Below, in pieces: positions 42,327 through 56,200 of a DNA stretch of 64,000 nucleotides. Numbering within the stretch: position 1 is the first letter of the stretch; each line of letters starts with the position of its first letter. The notes beneath the pieces are model-generated. The model made no database searches. It was not told where the DNA came from and saw only the letters and a program-made list of their open reading frames with translations. Source of the stretch: Echinococcus granulosus (Eukaryota; Platyhelminthes; Cestoda; Cyclophyllidea; Taeniidae); NCBI RefSeq assembly GCF_000524195.1, contig NW_020170508.1:130315-194314 (forward strand), given 5' to 3'. Made by a program: the position numbers and the translations under genes.

Positions 42327-45300
42327 CAGGTTAGTTCGGCCAATATTTTTGTGCTAGATGGAGGCGAATTTCTGCATTATAATGTAGCTAAACAGTTTTA
42401 TGCATTTGGCAATCCTCCACCAGTTATCAAAAGTCATTTTATCGCGTTGAACTGAAAATCACACTTTTTTGGAGTTACCTGATAACCACTGGGCTATGAG
42501 GTACCAACGTGCGTAATTGGTTTATCAGGGTGATATAGAAGGGTTGGAACACCGAAGCCGATTTCCGGCAACGGGAAGTGTGCCCTTTCGGTTGGAGGAA
42601 TGCATCACTGACACTAACACCTCTGACTGGCATTCTTTGGAATGTCATTGAAAGATATCCAGTTTGGATGTAATATAACAAAGCGCTGTTTTGCTTTGCT
42701 TGCGGTTAGGCCTTCCATGGGTTAGGGATAAATCTCACACGTTCTAGGGGAGACGAGGGGTGCAACATCCAAACCGGCTTAGATGTAGCTGTGTGTGGAA
42801 CAAGGAGTGTGTGTGGTTAGTTAGAACTTCGAATACATACTTCTTTTTCTGTTGCAAGCTCTGAAATCGTCTAATTTTGGAAGCAGATCTACTAACGCAA
42901 ATTCAGTAGTACACGTCAGGGTTACCTTTATTGCACATTTTGCGTTTCGTTAGCCAAAATAGTGAATAAAGGTGGAAGATGTAGAACTGACTCTCAAGGA
43001 AGTAAAGCTGGCATTGTATTTGCATCCAGGCATTGTGCAGTCCATTATCTGCTCTCTGGAAACGCACTACGGACCTGAAATGAACAATTGACAGAAATCA
43101 AAAGGCTGACGAAGTACAAACTGCAAATTAGCTTTAAACCGGAGAGGGAGAGAGAAACTCACGAGAAGGACTTCGCCCCAAAGCTTTACGATTTGATGCT
43201 AATGTGTGTTGATTTGTTTTGACAGTTTTCTTAAGGGCTCTGGAGACATCGCTTTCAATTAGTGGGAATTCGGACTGACGGCAAATGTTACGCGTCGGTG
43301 AAGATTTACCAGCTCTTGCTTAAGAAATGGATAAGTTGATTGATAAATTATTCTCTCCAATTTACGGGTGCTTAATTGGGGTAGATAAAAACAAAAGCTC
43401 CCTATTTGTTACCTCATTTTTTTTACACCAGGTTCTGAATTTTAGAGGCCTTGCTCACGATTTCCTGTCTCCCTAAAGTCAGAGAACTTGGTTGCTGTAA
43501 TTCCTTAACTTCAAGCGGACAGATTTAATCACCGTTCGAGTTTTTAGGTCAGAGGGGCTTGACAAACCTGGAATTACAAAGCTTAGCGCTACTCTCCTCA
43601 TATTTGCTCACAGCTCTTGAGAAATGCGCCCGAGTAGTCGAAAAGGTGCCACAATTATGTCGCCCTCCACCACTGCGACAATCTTATACGACTGGTCCTT
43701 AAATTTATTTGCACAAACTGAGTCGCTCGCCTACCCCTCCCTACCCAAAAAAGTTAATTTTGTAACTTTTAATGGGCTGAAGTCAGGTTTTAAAGACACC
43801 AGACACCTCTTCTTACACCTGTATCTGGGCCACTTGTGTTTGTCGCCTGTCCCCTACCAAAGTGATGTCAAAAAATGAGACGATTGTGGAGGAGGTGTAG
43901 AAATTAATCACAACATCTTTCAACATACACACAAGGCGGTGAAGCAGGATTTCGGATCCCGGGAAGTGTTATGGACTGAGCCAATTGTCAAATGCTGTGG
44001 ACTGGATTCACTACGCTCGCGTAGCCAGCTACATAATCAAAGGATAAAGACTTCAGAAAAAGGCGTTGAGTGGGCATTGGTGGATGCGAGAGGCTGAGTC
44101 GGAGTGCGTGGGTGTTAGTAATTGAGTGACCTTGACCTTCGCGCTATTACCGGTACACTTGAAGCGCATCTCCATACGATATGTGCCAAGTAGGGAGAAC
44201 TGGGCGATAGCACGAGTCTCTGGGATGTCCACCGATCAGCCATCAATCGGAAATCCTGGAAATTCGAGTGGGAACGTCTTTTCGGAGTTGCGGGCATCCC
44301 CATCAGGAGGATCATTTTTACGATCATGACTAACGACTGTCGCTGAGGAGGCGTAACTCATGACTCGCAGCCACCTATCCATGTCAATCGGCGGTTTTGA
44401 AAGTGGTGCCACTCTTAAGTAGGATTGAGTTCCACTGCTGGAAGACTTCAGAGTGGAATTTTACAGCAACGCCAAGTCTTCTACTATAACGAACATGCCA
44501 ATCAGTCAAACGACTCTTTACGAGCATACTTCCAACCCATTGTGTCAAATTAGTAAATGGCCACTCCAGAAACCCAACCGATTAAAGGTAACATTTTCAT
44601 TCCCTCTCTAGATATGAAATAGTAACCCAAATGGCTAATAATAAGCAATACGGGTTCCATCCAGTCTTTTACTCGTGGAATTTCTGGTTCAGGTATCCCA
44701 GAGGCTAAACTTAGTGTAGTGAAGCCCCGAAAGTTGCCCTTTTAAGGGGGCCAAGTTGGAGGTATGGAACCGGTAAGTGTTTGAAATATTGATACATGTG
44801 TCTATTACAGTCGGATCTCACTTTTAGGCCTCCCGCGCGCAACGTGGGGAGCATTAACGCTTAACAATACTTCTCTTTGTTCTCAAGTGCATCAGTTTTA
44901 AGGCTAGACCCATAATGGAGAGAGCTATACGCGAGTACTTAAAGGCTGTGTTGTTTCGCCATAATTTTTAACTATGAAACAGGAGCTTAAAGACAGTTAA
45001 GGGGCATAAAAATACCAGAGACACCGTGCACTAGGATCCGATACTACTTAATCGAATTAAGCGTCTCTTATTTCAATGCTTGATATTGAACAACTGACAT
45101 CTACCCCAGTGAGCAGTTTTTAATGTAGACAGTTTGGCACTTCTTTTGGCAGAATTGACACAAATTCACGCCGAACGAATCACTTGTGTTTGGTGCTTAA
45201 TACGCCATTGATTTAATTCCAAAATTCCTGCTCAACTCCTCCACTCGTCTGTAAGCAAATCCCCGCCTACGTGATTGGCATGAGGGGTGACAGGGCGACG

Positions 45301-47369
45301 TCTCAACCACCCTACTTGAATTTAAAAACATGTCCTTAAAAAATTAATCTTGTTTCTTAGTAAGATATGATGGAAAAGGACGCATCTTTTGCTAGGTTAA
45401 CCAGGTCCTCCCTAGTAACTTTAATATGGGATCGATTCAACTACCCATTGGACAGGAAGCGGACCGATTTAAAAATAATATCAATTGCCGACGTAGAGGG
45501 GAGTTAAGGGGGCTATTAGCATGGCTGAGAGACCACGCTGCCTAGCGAAATTACAAGTGCGGAGCCTTATGTGCCTGCGTAACCAACACATAGACTTAAG
45601 TTGACAAAGTGTAACGAGAAAGATCCTTTTGATCGGCTTCCTCGGTACTCCCCTTGGACACCCCTCCCCGATTCAGCCATCAAAATGTAGTCGCTACTAT
45701 GAGAAAGATACTCTCGAATGAACCACCCTAGTTATCGAATTTGCGTGTAAATAGGAAGGTATCTGACTGCCACACTACTGATTTATCTTGGCAAATCTAC
45801 TGGTTTAGAGGTTTCGTCGTCATGTTTGAGAACACCAAACCATCCATCATCCGAAAAGCGGAGTTATTTAATAAAGGATGGGGTTAAAAATAGTTTTGTG
45901 GGGATATAGTTGCGCGTCCATTCATTCTTGCCACTTTGCATTTCCTTCGGTGCTGCCAGTCCATAAATTCACCCTGGTTCTATCTGACTCGGCGAGAGGT
46001 GGCAGATGTATTGCGCGTTAACTTAAGGGACATCTACAGAGAGGTAGAGCTCCGTGACGAACTGTTCTAGATGGTATATGGCTAGTGCCACCTCATCTCT
46101 AATAGCATTCCTGTAAAACACGTCTAAAATAAGCATCTTTTTTAGCTCTAAGCTGCAGATGTCATTCTCTTGTCATGGTATGGTCTACCGTTCGGAATAG
46201 AAAATCAGATTATTTGTTCCTTAGCATAGGGTTTGCTTGCCGTTGCCACCTATGTTACGGCTGGAGGCCTTCCCAAAGTTCAAGAAGCTATCAACGAGGA
46301 CAGAAAATGTGCTACCAGTGTAGAGAACGGGTGGAAACTACTGGTAATATCCGAAGGTCATGCCACCGAGAGCAGGTACAATTGGCGGAGCCTTAATTGC
46401 ATGCATCATCAAACACTAAGCTGAACAAACTATCACAGAACTACAATATTATAAGAACTCATCGTCAGTATGCTAGTAGAGCCATTTAGAGCTTTTAACT
46501 GCTGCCAGCTTGCATCTCATTGGCTACCTTCTAATCAATCGGTTCCATCAACCAATCAACGATCAGGAAGGAATCGCCAAGTTTAAAAATGACATAAAGT
46601 TGGATTGTGACAAATAATTTCCAGGAAGTATCAAAATAGTCATCAGTCTACTCTAAATTAGGACAACAGTTCATTAATTCACCAAATGTGAGTTAACTGC
46701 AATTGTAAACGATAGGAAGCATGAAAAGTTGGCTTTATATATTTTGGACCCTTGAAGAGGGCTATCTATTCCGTAGACAACTTTAACACACTTAATTTTA
46801 AAAAGAGTTCACCTTTCATTTAAAGTGGAAGGGGACCAGTCCGAGGAATTGCTTTCACTCACTGACCCGATCGCAGGGTGTAGCTGCATAATCTCACAAT
46901 AAGCCGAGGTGCGGAAGTCAATTTGGCTCCGTCCTTCAGTATTACCTCGTCGTCTTCCACTCTAAGTAACTTGTTGCAGTATCATAATGTTTTGGTAAAA
47001 AAGAGAATCTATAACAATTTCAGACCTTTTCCTTACCCCCCCCCTCACGACGTACCTTTCCAACTAAGGACGACTGAAAGTAGTAATCTGATGCCTTTGT
47101 TTAACTGTTTGTGATAAACTGCTTTGACTCTTTGATCGCTGAAGGTTGTATTTCCACACTGCGGCCTTTGGGCCCTGCTAATAATCTGCCAGCTACTCCC
47201 TATGGTAGTAAGTAGTATCTTCCGCCACCACTATTTGCACTATTAAACAGACTAACTCTACTGTTCCCACTCCTACATTAGTGTTATAAATCCAAAGCTT
47301 TTGACTAAGATGCACAATTTAGCGCACTCACCTCTTGAATATCTAATTCAAAAAGGAAGAAATCCAAGC

Positions 47370-47385
47370 GTCACGAATATGTGAC
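47370..47385. repeat. Palindrome GTCAC-N6-GTGAC, copy 3
   Basis: GTCACGAATATGTGAC, with arms extending to 8 bp (AGCGTCAC / GTGACGCT, 47367-47388). It lies 850 bp from copy 4. Confidence 0.6.
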
Positions 47386-48219
47386 GCTAGGGCAGCATAC
47401 ATTCCCACTTTTGTAAACTACTTAATTCCCTCTTTTGCATCTAAAATATTACGAGACTAGATTGTGTCTCTCAAATTAAAAGGTAGGTTTTCCAACACTA
47501 GAGGACTTTGGAAGTGGGTCTGCGATGAGCCATATCTATCCCGCCAACCCTACAGCTGTTCATTTGACCAAATAAAAAAAAAACTTCGGGAAGAAACTCC
47601 TTTTCAGTGTTTTCACTCCTTTAGTTTGTTAAACTACTCCTCACCGGATGAGGAGCTACAACCTCCTCATGCTCCGTTTTAAAGTTGGACATAAAAAGCG
47701 GGGTTTTTGACATGCTCCTGGCTAAATTCGTTTTAAAAAGAGAAAATATATATTTTGTGGTGACAAGGAAGCATGCAAGGTGGATAAATGATTGATAACA
47801 CGGAAATTCCAAATGTAGCAAAAAGAAAAAGAAGGAGGTAGAGGAAGAGAAGCAAGCGTTACAACACCGACGTCTCTGGGGACTGCCGCAGTCTGGAAGT
47901 GCGAAAGTAATTGCACAGAGTTGACTGTCCTTTTCTCTTATTCCTTTTTATTTTTTTTAGAGGAAAATAAATACTTCTGCTAACTTGAACCCTCTGTTTA
48001 AGGAAGTCTGTTTATTAACAGAATAGTGAAAAATGAAGAATTTTGCTTTATTACTTTGTAGTAATTACTTAGAAAGAGAGTATCAATTCTTTTAAGTTTT
48101 GTATAAATTTTTTTGCTAATTCACAACAAAATTGAATGACTAAAAAGATTTGTCATTCTTGAAACTGAAGTATGGTAGCATCTACTTAAAAGCAACATGT
48201 GAATATCTTCGCTATCAGT

Positions 48220-48235
48220 GTCACGCATATGTGAC
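48220..48235. repeat. Palindrome GTCAC-N6-GTGAC, copy 4
   Basis: GTCACGCATATGTGAC followed by GC, as in copies 3 and 5. In an otherwise featureless AT-rich stretch. Confidence 0.6.
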
Positions 48236-49233
48236 GCCCCAGATCTCTTACTAGATCCCACCGACGCAATCGCGTAATGCTTGATCTTCACACTCTCACG
48301 ATAACCGGATAAAATAAATTCTGTCTCAAACTAATTAATTAAATTTAAAACAATAAAATAAATGTTGAACTCTCCAAGTCGCCATCAAGAGTCATGCATA
48401 AACCGAGATGGTCAGTCGGTGCCTTACTACTTTCCGTGGATGAAAATTTCTTCCAACACACCCTGTGGTTAAGACCCAGCTTTTGGAGGAAAAACAGATA
48501 TCCAAACACGGATAATAATAACACTCTTTGGCATAGTGCCAAACAGGCTAAAAGCTTAAAAGACACACATAAAACTCATTAACTGTTACAATCTTTTTAA
48601 TGATAAGCAGTCCCTACCAAGGATTTAAGAATATTTAGGTAAATGATTTATTACTAGGATTTCTTGTAAACAAATCTCCAAGAATGTCGGTGCAATTACC
48701 TCCTATTAGACAAAATGAGAGGTGGAGGAGGAGCTGGGTAGGCCTAGAAGGGCATTTTGCCATTTTAAAGGGTGGAGTAGAGCATTGGGGCTGCATCCAG
48801 TTTTAATTACTTCTTTCAACTTTGTTACCGATTTAGCGTTACAAAGCCATGTGGAGAGGCACAGGGTGGTTAAACCTCCAACTTAGTTATTCTGTTTACA
48901 GTGGAGTAAAACTACCTTGAGATGCTCCAATCTCCTCAATCCTTGGGGCTAGAGCAGTTGACAAAGGCTTGCAGGACTTTATTGTAGGTATTCGGAGCTT
49001 TAACCCGACATAGAGGATAAATTTATCGTATTTGACTGTTTTAATGGTATTCTAATGCTAAACTAGAGACATTTGTACCTCTAGCGTGACCTAGTCATCC
49101 GGGTCACTCGAGTGGCTCTTTGGGGTCAAAAAGAGGTGAGAAAAACCGTGAAGCTTCTAAGATTTAAAACACCTATTTAATTGGCGATTGTTCGCTAATT
49201 TGCTAAATCAGATGATCAGTCAACTTTTGACGT

Positions 49234-49312
49234 ATCGATCGATCGATCGCCGTTAACACCTATCAGCTGATTAATCAGCGACCAAGTGCCAATCAGCTGT
49301 TTAAACAGCTGA
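49234..49312. promoter_or_regulatory. Cluster of palindromes and CAGCTG E-boxes
   Basis: Within 79 bp: (ATCG)4 at 49234-49249; the 14-bp palindrome GCTGATTAATCAGC at 49266-49279; and the 20-bp perfect palindrome TCAGCTGTTTAAACAGCTGA at 49293-49312. CAGCTG, a class A E-box, occurs three times (49264, 49294, 49306), and the ATTAAT core suits homeodomain binding. This density of symmetric sites suggests an enhancer or a structured element; neither is proven. Confidence 0.4.
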
Positions 49313-52300
49313 CTGCAGAACGCGTGTTGTAAACGCTCTTAAAGTTTTGTTTTAATTCATATAAATAGTTCATAATTACCCATATGAGAACTATAAACTC
49401 CTTTCTCCATTAAACAACTTCGCCACTGGAAAATTACTTGTATATTCCGGTGATTTTCCAACCATTCAAAATCTAGCGACATAACCTACTTAATTTTACT
49501 TCGATTTTGTATTTTTCCGACCATATGATGATTATTTATTATAAAGTGGCTTTTTCAGCAATCCGAATAATAGTCTTCTTGACATTCAGTGAGATGGAAA
49601 TTAATTAGCTTATGGTAGACTTAATTTTTTGACACGAACGACAAGCCCGGATCCGCACAAAAGCATCTGTTGAATGTCAGCAGTTAGCTAGACCTATCTT
49701 ACAGAAACCCAGCTAAATTTCTGGTCTCCAAGTTATTTTTTGCTACTTTTCGAGACAAGAAGTCTAGGGGTAGCCTAATGATTGACGAACTTTGAGGCCA
49801 GAAGCAAAGACGTGACATGAGCAAAGCTTCAAACAACCAACTGGATTGGAGCTTTAGCATCGAAGGACTAAAAAGACCCTACAGAGCTACAAACGACCAA
49901 AATGAGCAAAAATATTTGTTGGAAAAAGGGAAATTTTTCTAAGTTTTTTAGATATGTCATGCCATTTGCGCAAGGATAAATATCCCCAAATCTTGTGCTT
50001 TCCATTGGTATAATCAAATTTTAATCTGATCAGTCCCAATCCAGAGTTGAACATGCTTTTCCTTTCCCTTTTCCGCTGGATAAAATGTAACAAAAAGAGT
50101 TTAATGCTTGTTTTTTTCCACTCTCCCCTTTCACTTGTGACAGAAGGAGGAGAAGCAAGAGCAGGAGTGAAAGTGACGGCGACAACAGACGCTAATTCAA
50201 TGCCTCCTTTCCTTTCTCTCCTTCTTCAGATCATAGACAGGACAAAGTGGGATTTTTGTCATGTCTCCAGCGGCTTTATGACATCCCAGTTGTCAGCGTT
50301 CTCCAATGTGCATATCACTGTGGAGACAGAAAGCGGGGAAAGGAGGAGGTGGAGCTGGATGGGCACAAAACGCTTTTTGGCAAGCAAATGTCTTTCCGTC
50401 TACCAAAAACGGAAAGAAAAACGTTTTCATCAAGAGAAATAGCCTAAAAAAGGGTTTGTGTAGCCTAACCTGTCCAATCAGCCCATTTTAAATGCGTTAA
50501 CGACGTTTTAAAGCAAAAGTAGGCAAGAATGCACTGATCCGGCTAGGAAACCATGCTTCTCTACCCTTTGTAGCTAAGTGGCAGGATATTGAATAATTGT
50601 CACCTGACTAGTAAGGGAAACACTCCTTTTAGAAGGCCAAACAGGGGCCACGTGGTGGCTCCGTCAATGTACCCACGGCTGGTGGTCTGGCCCCTAACCC
50701 AAGTCAGTAGGCACTGGCCTTCTGTACGCCGGCATTACAGAATCAGGCCGCGTATTACGTCCTCCTTCGTATTCAGGGAACCTTCGGGGTGCTACATGAT
50801 ATCGTCAATTACATTTGCAAGCTTTTTCTTATTCGTGTTTACAAAAGCTATTATTTATTCCCCAACATTGGTTAAAATTGGTCTTAAACGTGGTATCTAC
50901 TTACAGTTTAAGATCAAATGGATGGCGAGGGTGGTTTAGAGCAGAACATCTTGCATGCTGGCATTGTAGGCTATGTGTGTGGAGCAGAGTTTGTCGCTTC
51001 CTCCTCTGGGATGGATTGATGGGGTCTGCTCAGCCAGGTGGGGAGTCGCTCTTCACCACTTTTCTCCTAAAAAAGTGTATCCAATCAAGCATGTCATACC
51101 GACAACCAGGTGACCAATTATATTCGAAGATTACCAGCAGACCTTTTATACACTGAGGAATTGAAGTATGTATCAATCAGATGCAGAAGTCCATGTCATT
51201 TCTATGGAAAGAGAAAAGCAGCAGACCAATTTTTTTCCGCTCGACTGCCCATCCAATTTGAAAACAACACTAGGACATTGAAACAAACCCTCCCTCCCCT
51301 ACAGGAAGTAGGGATTGGATTACTTTCTTTAAAATTAGTAGCTGAGAGAAATAAGGGTCTTTGAGGAATTTTGAAATATGTCAAGCTGTTTGGGAACTTA
51401 TTTTTGTGCTCACTATCTCCTTCATTTAAGGATGATGGGTGGAGCATACCTAGCCCTCAATTTTCCCTCTACTTTGTAATCATATGCTCACCACAAAATC
51501 TAAATTGTTTTAAAGGCAGTCACTAACTGGAAAGTTGTGTATTTGAAAATCATCGAAGGTTTCTTGACTGTAGGGCTACCGCAAAGCGCTGAGTAGATTA
51601 CGAACGAGGGTTCCGTTCTCTTTGGTATTCAAACCTTTTGGTTTTCTAGATGTCAACGATTTGAGGGAAAACCCTTGGTGAGGCTTGCGCTTCGGCACGT
51701 CAAGAGCAGAGAGGACTTCGTCTTAAATGTCCTTGGGGAGAAATTACTACGCCAGTGATGATTTCTCGTTAAAAATAATCCCTTCCGCTTATCCCACCTC
51801 TTGTTTACTTTTTCATCATTCAGAGTAGCACCAGTGATGCAGTCCACATCTCAAATAATGCGGGTTTCACTTCCATCCTAGGATTAAAGATATTTTTTGG
51901 TACAATAAAGTAACTCGCCACAAATGTCAACTTTGAAGGAGGGGAGGGTTTAATGACCCAACCATTAAGACTTCGAACAAAGTCACTTATTTGCGACACT
52001 TTGATTGGCTCAGAGAAAATGAGAAAGAGAGAGCTCATTTATGCAAATTTTACAAGGAGATTTTATTTCGTTATTCCTTTTTCAAAGGGCTATAATTTTA
52101 TGCAGAAGTTTAAATTATTCTACAACGTCCATCAGCGTATACTACTTATATATAATAAGGCGCCTAGAATGACACCCTCACCTTTGAAACTTGATGTGAA
52201 TTCCGACGCTAAAGCTAATCCTCGTTAACAATGACAGTGAATTATTTCAAAGGTTATCAAAAGTCAAGTGGCTGATCCTCTTGACTGAAATATATTGAGA

Positions 52301-55300
52301 ATTATTAAGCAGATATTTGGGTGGGACCTGGTTCCCCCGTCCGATTGAAAGTCTACACTCTGCTCAAATTAGGAAGGATTATTAAAGAATAAGAAAAAAT
52401 CTTTTGTCTTTAAATGGATTGGTCTAAAATGGCATAAAGATAGGATTAATGGGCTATTTTGTATCGCCTCACCACTGCCACCGCCAATTTACGGCCTCAA
52501 GTCACATCGAAGAGTCTATCAATGAATACTAGCGAGGAAAGATTTACCGCCAACAAACTGAAGGGCTGCAAATTTAGCGGAATAGTCGTGATGCAGTGTC
52601 ACAAGGATGGTCACCCCAACTGGCAGGGGTTGTGGAGTCCGCGCATTTAAACTCCTTAATTTAAGTGGCTTTTAATTTACGGCAATATTCCGAAACCTGC
52701 GTGACTCACCCCCATCACTTTTCGATTAACCACTCTCTTTTTATTATTGATAAGCCCAAAAGACAAGTGGTTAGTCAGCCAGTCCTCAAGCTATCAATCA
52801 ACTAGTTAGTCAGTCAGTATAACGCCGTGCTCTAACCACCGCCACTCAGGGATTTGAGCAGGCAGCTCAGCAGCTACTATTTTTGCCTTTTCCCACGCTG
52901 TCCATCAAATTTTAACCATTTCTGCACGTGTGGCACAGATATCAGCTGCAATGTGCCTTGTTTAGTCGCCATTCTTAGCAAGAAAATGGGACGGATAGAG
53001 TACGCCTTTTTGTTGTGACAGCAACAAAGGTAAGGATGAGGCTGATTATGCGTAGAGACGATTACTTTGTAGGGTCTTCAGTTCCTACAAGTTCAGACTT
53101 CCCAGTAATTTCTTCTTTTGTCAACAACGCAAAACAAAGGCACCTAATCCTCGCCCCCTTAGCTCATCGTTGCACAGCCATTAACAATTCCCTTGAACCC
53201 TTAAGAAATGTAAACCTGAGGCTCGTCAACGGTGACACTTGCAAAAATCCAGAGAAGTTATGCAGGACCATATTTGCAGTATTAGGCTCTCTGTTCCATT
53301 CTGCTCATCATTAAGTTAATGTTATTTCCTAAAGAATAAATTACGTGACCGAAGAAGATAAGGCAAAGGAAACAAATCCGTTACTGTGGCAGAAATGAGG
53401 TGCATAAATTATTCCTGCCTGGTGACTTATTAAATTTTTACAATCAACAGCTTAGTCATCACCAGTAATGTTGGTGGTCGTCAGTCTGTTTGTCTATTCC
53501 CTTAGTGTCAGTCCAGCTCTGTGAAAAAAATAAACGTCTCAACAAAAACATGCTCTGCTGACACAATAATGGCTTATTTGAAGAGGAAAAATAACACTTT
53601 ATTTGACCCTAGGGGAGTTGAAAGCCGACATCACTGCCAAGTCGGTTTCGCAAGTAGATTCATCATGTCCGCAATTGATAGCTTCCTCTATCACAGCCTT
53701 TTGTTTAATTGGTTTAAACAAACACCAAAATTTAAAAGTGTTGGGGAATCCTATCCCTTTCTTTCAAAAAATAATTTTTCGTTCAAAACTGCTGTATTAA
53801 GCAAGGAATTTTTAAATGGGTGGTTGTCACAAGTTCCCTTAAAGTTCATTCCAACACCCGATGGTTTAGTCAGCTAGAGGAGCGAAAGTAAAGAAGCGAA
53901 AGGCAGATTACAATGTACAGACAGATAGAAGTTGAAAGAAAAGGGCTATTTTGTGCCTTCTGAAAGCAATCTTTTCACCGCTTTAGCATGAGATCAAATC
54001 AACTTATGGTAAGGCAAAATAGACGATTCTTTCGATAATTTGGTGGAAAAGAACTTATTTGATGGCACGTCGATATAATCTTAGGTGCACTTGCTATTAG
54101 TGTTCACGTCGCCTTTAATAACCCTTTTAAGCGTCAGATGCGTCATCTTGTTGGACCCATTTAGTTTGTAAAGGAAACTTTCTACAGGGTTTTTGGTCAT
54201 CGTTCGCCACTCCAGCATAATAAGGCTGCGCTCATGCCACCCATACTGCTAGTCTCACAGCCCTCCTTGTGAGTTCATAATAAACCTTCTGTTCTGTCTC
54301 TGAGAATATGAAGCGAACCCGATTCACATGGACAACAGTGTCTATTTCCTTGACTGGATACAACATCAAAGCTTTACAGAAGAATGTGAGGTTTAAATGG
54401 TTAAAATCAGTGGAGTCGCACCGCAAAGAATGGTATCGCTAAAACTGAGTCGATGCCTTGACAAGCATCCCAAGCCCCCCTCTTGTGCAAGGAAGTAGAC
54501 GGAAATTTGAAAGGTTAAAAACATCCTTCTAGGATAATTCGGCATAAACACACTTATCTAATAACATGATTCCCACTGCTGATTACGACGACTTATGGCT
54601 GTCCATGACGAGTGCATAGGTCAGCTGGTTTTAACTAGTTTGACCTCCTCTGTGGCTCTTTCGCCAGCTCTTTTGAACACCAGTAATAAGCTTTCTTGCC
54701 CTTTGCCATACCTAACTGCTTCTTTAGCGATTAAATCAGGGGGTGAAATACAACTTATTCGCTATCACAGTCTATAATTTTCCCGCTAAAAGCAAAATCT
54801 AACTCTAGCCACGTGAATGAAATAGAGGAGATGAAGCAGTATCTCTCTCCCTTCCTAAACAGTGTTATGTGGTCCATTTTGCAGAGACGTGTCGTCCTGA
54901 ATGTTTCTCTTCGTATCAATAAGAAGAGAAGGCTCTCCTTCAACTTAACGACTATTCGTGGTTGCTTCTGAAGAAGTTTTTTCTTGCAAGAATTCGAGCA
55001 AGTCCACTTGTTTGGCCTTCGGCACATCAACGAGTCCCACCGAAGAATTGCATCGATAGATAATCCTTGGTGTCGTGGATCCTTGCTTAGCGTCGTTTAA
55101 GTTCAGATCCAACCTATATTTCCTACTCGGGAGTTTAAAATAGAGGGAAAAGAAGGGGTGTGGGTTGGCGGAGAGCACGCTTGAGCGTACCTTCCAAATG
55201 GACCCACAACGCCCGACCTAGTCATTTTTCAGCCCTTTTGTTTGCTCGTGTTTACATCTCTCTGTTGTCGCTATTGCTGTTAATTAAAGTGCTAAAAAGA

Positions 55301-56200
55301 ATGAGTGAAAATTCACCTTTCTGATGATTAAAAGTGACAAATTTCTTAGAGAAAAGATATTTCCCATGTGCTGGTTAGTTACTTTATTTACGCAACTGCC
55401 AAGAGGGAAGGGCCAGAGGCCAGCGCTAACTACGCCAGGGCTGTGATGCTGGACGTAAGAGAGAAGAAGAGTGGAAAAAATCTTTTCTTTGCTTAATTCG
55501 ACAAATAAGCCAATCCTTGCAAAATGAAGGCATTTTCACACCGTAATGCTTCCATAAATGAGGAACAAATTTCATGGGTGGACTGTTTTATGGGAATCTC
55601 AATTTCCCAGACAAATAAACGGTCAAATTGACTTCTTTGTAGGTCAAAACTCCTCATGACACTGTGAAACTCCTCCGCGCTGGCAGTCGTCCAGCCTCCG
55701 GGAGGTGCGATACGGATGTCCATGAAGGTGACTTTCACCTCCCCGGTAGGTGGAGGGAACTAGGCCAGACTACCGGGCACTCGAATACTAGCCATCATAT
55801 TCTTGCAAAGAATCGTCTAGCCCTCAGCGTGATTAGGTTAGCGAATCCTTCTAATGCCACACACGCGGAGGGCAAAATTGCAGATCCGTGGAAGCCACTT
55901 GGATGCAATGTCTTCTCCCCTTAAATGTACAATCTCCGCATCGACCACGTAGTGATGGCCAAAGCTGAAAGTTGAGATGATGCTTCAGAAAGAGGGGAAA
56001 AGTTCTCCTCCAGTCTCCGAATCAGCTCTCTGTTCATGTATTGAGCCTCTCAGATCTTCTGGACACTGGAAATGAATCTTCCTCTCCACAAGTGTTTCCC
56101 ATCCAGATCTCAGAGGTGAGGCAAGCTTCTACGGCAGTTTGTAATTGGGGCACACTAAGATAACTTCCCCTTCCCTTTTTCTCTTGTTTATCCTCACTGT
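49313..56200. other. Gene-poor region, part 2
   Basis: No convincing gene. Open stretches at 50047-50442, 50589-51156, 53521-53877 and 55664-55924 have no recognisable domain. On the - strand, 54945-55178 reads a charged, non-repetitive peptide (noted separately). No tRNA, rRNA or transposase/reverse-transcriptase motif was seen. Confidence 0.5.
54945..55178 (-). other. Weak coding candidate
   Basis: The - strand is open for 77 codons in one frame and overlaps a second open frame (54755-55030). The peptide is charged and non-repetitive (KYRLDLNLNDAKQG, VDVPKAKQVDLLEFLQE) and ends at TGA/TAA near 54945. No family recognised, no clear acceptor, no partner exon. It may be a terminal exon or chance. 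Confidence 0.15.

Larger units (their letters stand above)
42327..49200. other. Gene-poor region, part 1
   Basis: No exon series, domain or RNA gene recognised on either strand. Short open stretches (43624-43878, 44115-44329, 46175-46424, 47464-47682) lack family similarity and convincing splice context. Two exact dispersed palindromes lie 850 bp apart at 47370 and 48220. AT-rich runs with TTAATTAATTAAAT occur near 48330. Confidence 0.5.

Noticed and set aside
42195..42455. ORF reading through the second N gap
   Set aside because: The frame across unknown bases is meaningless.
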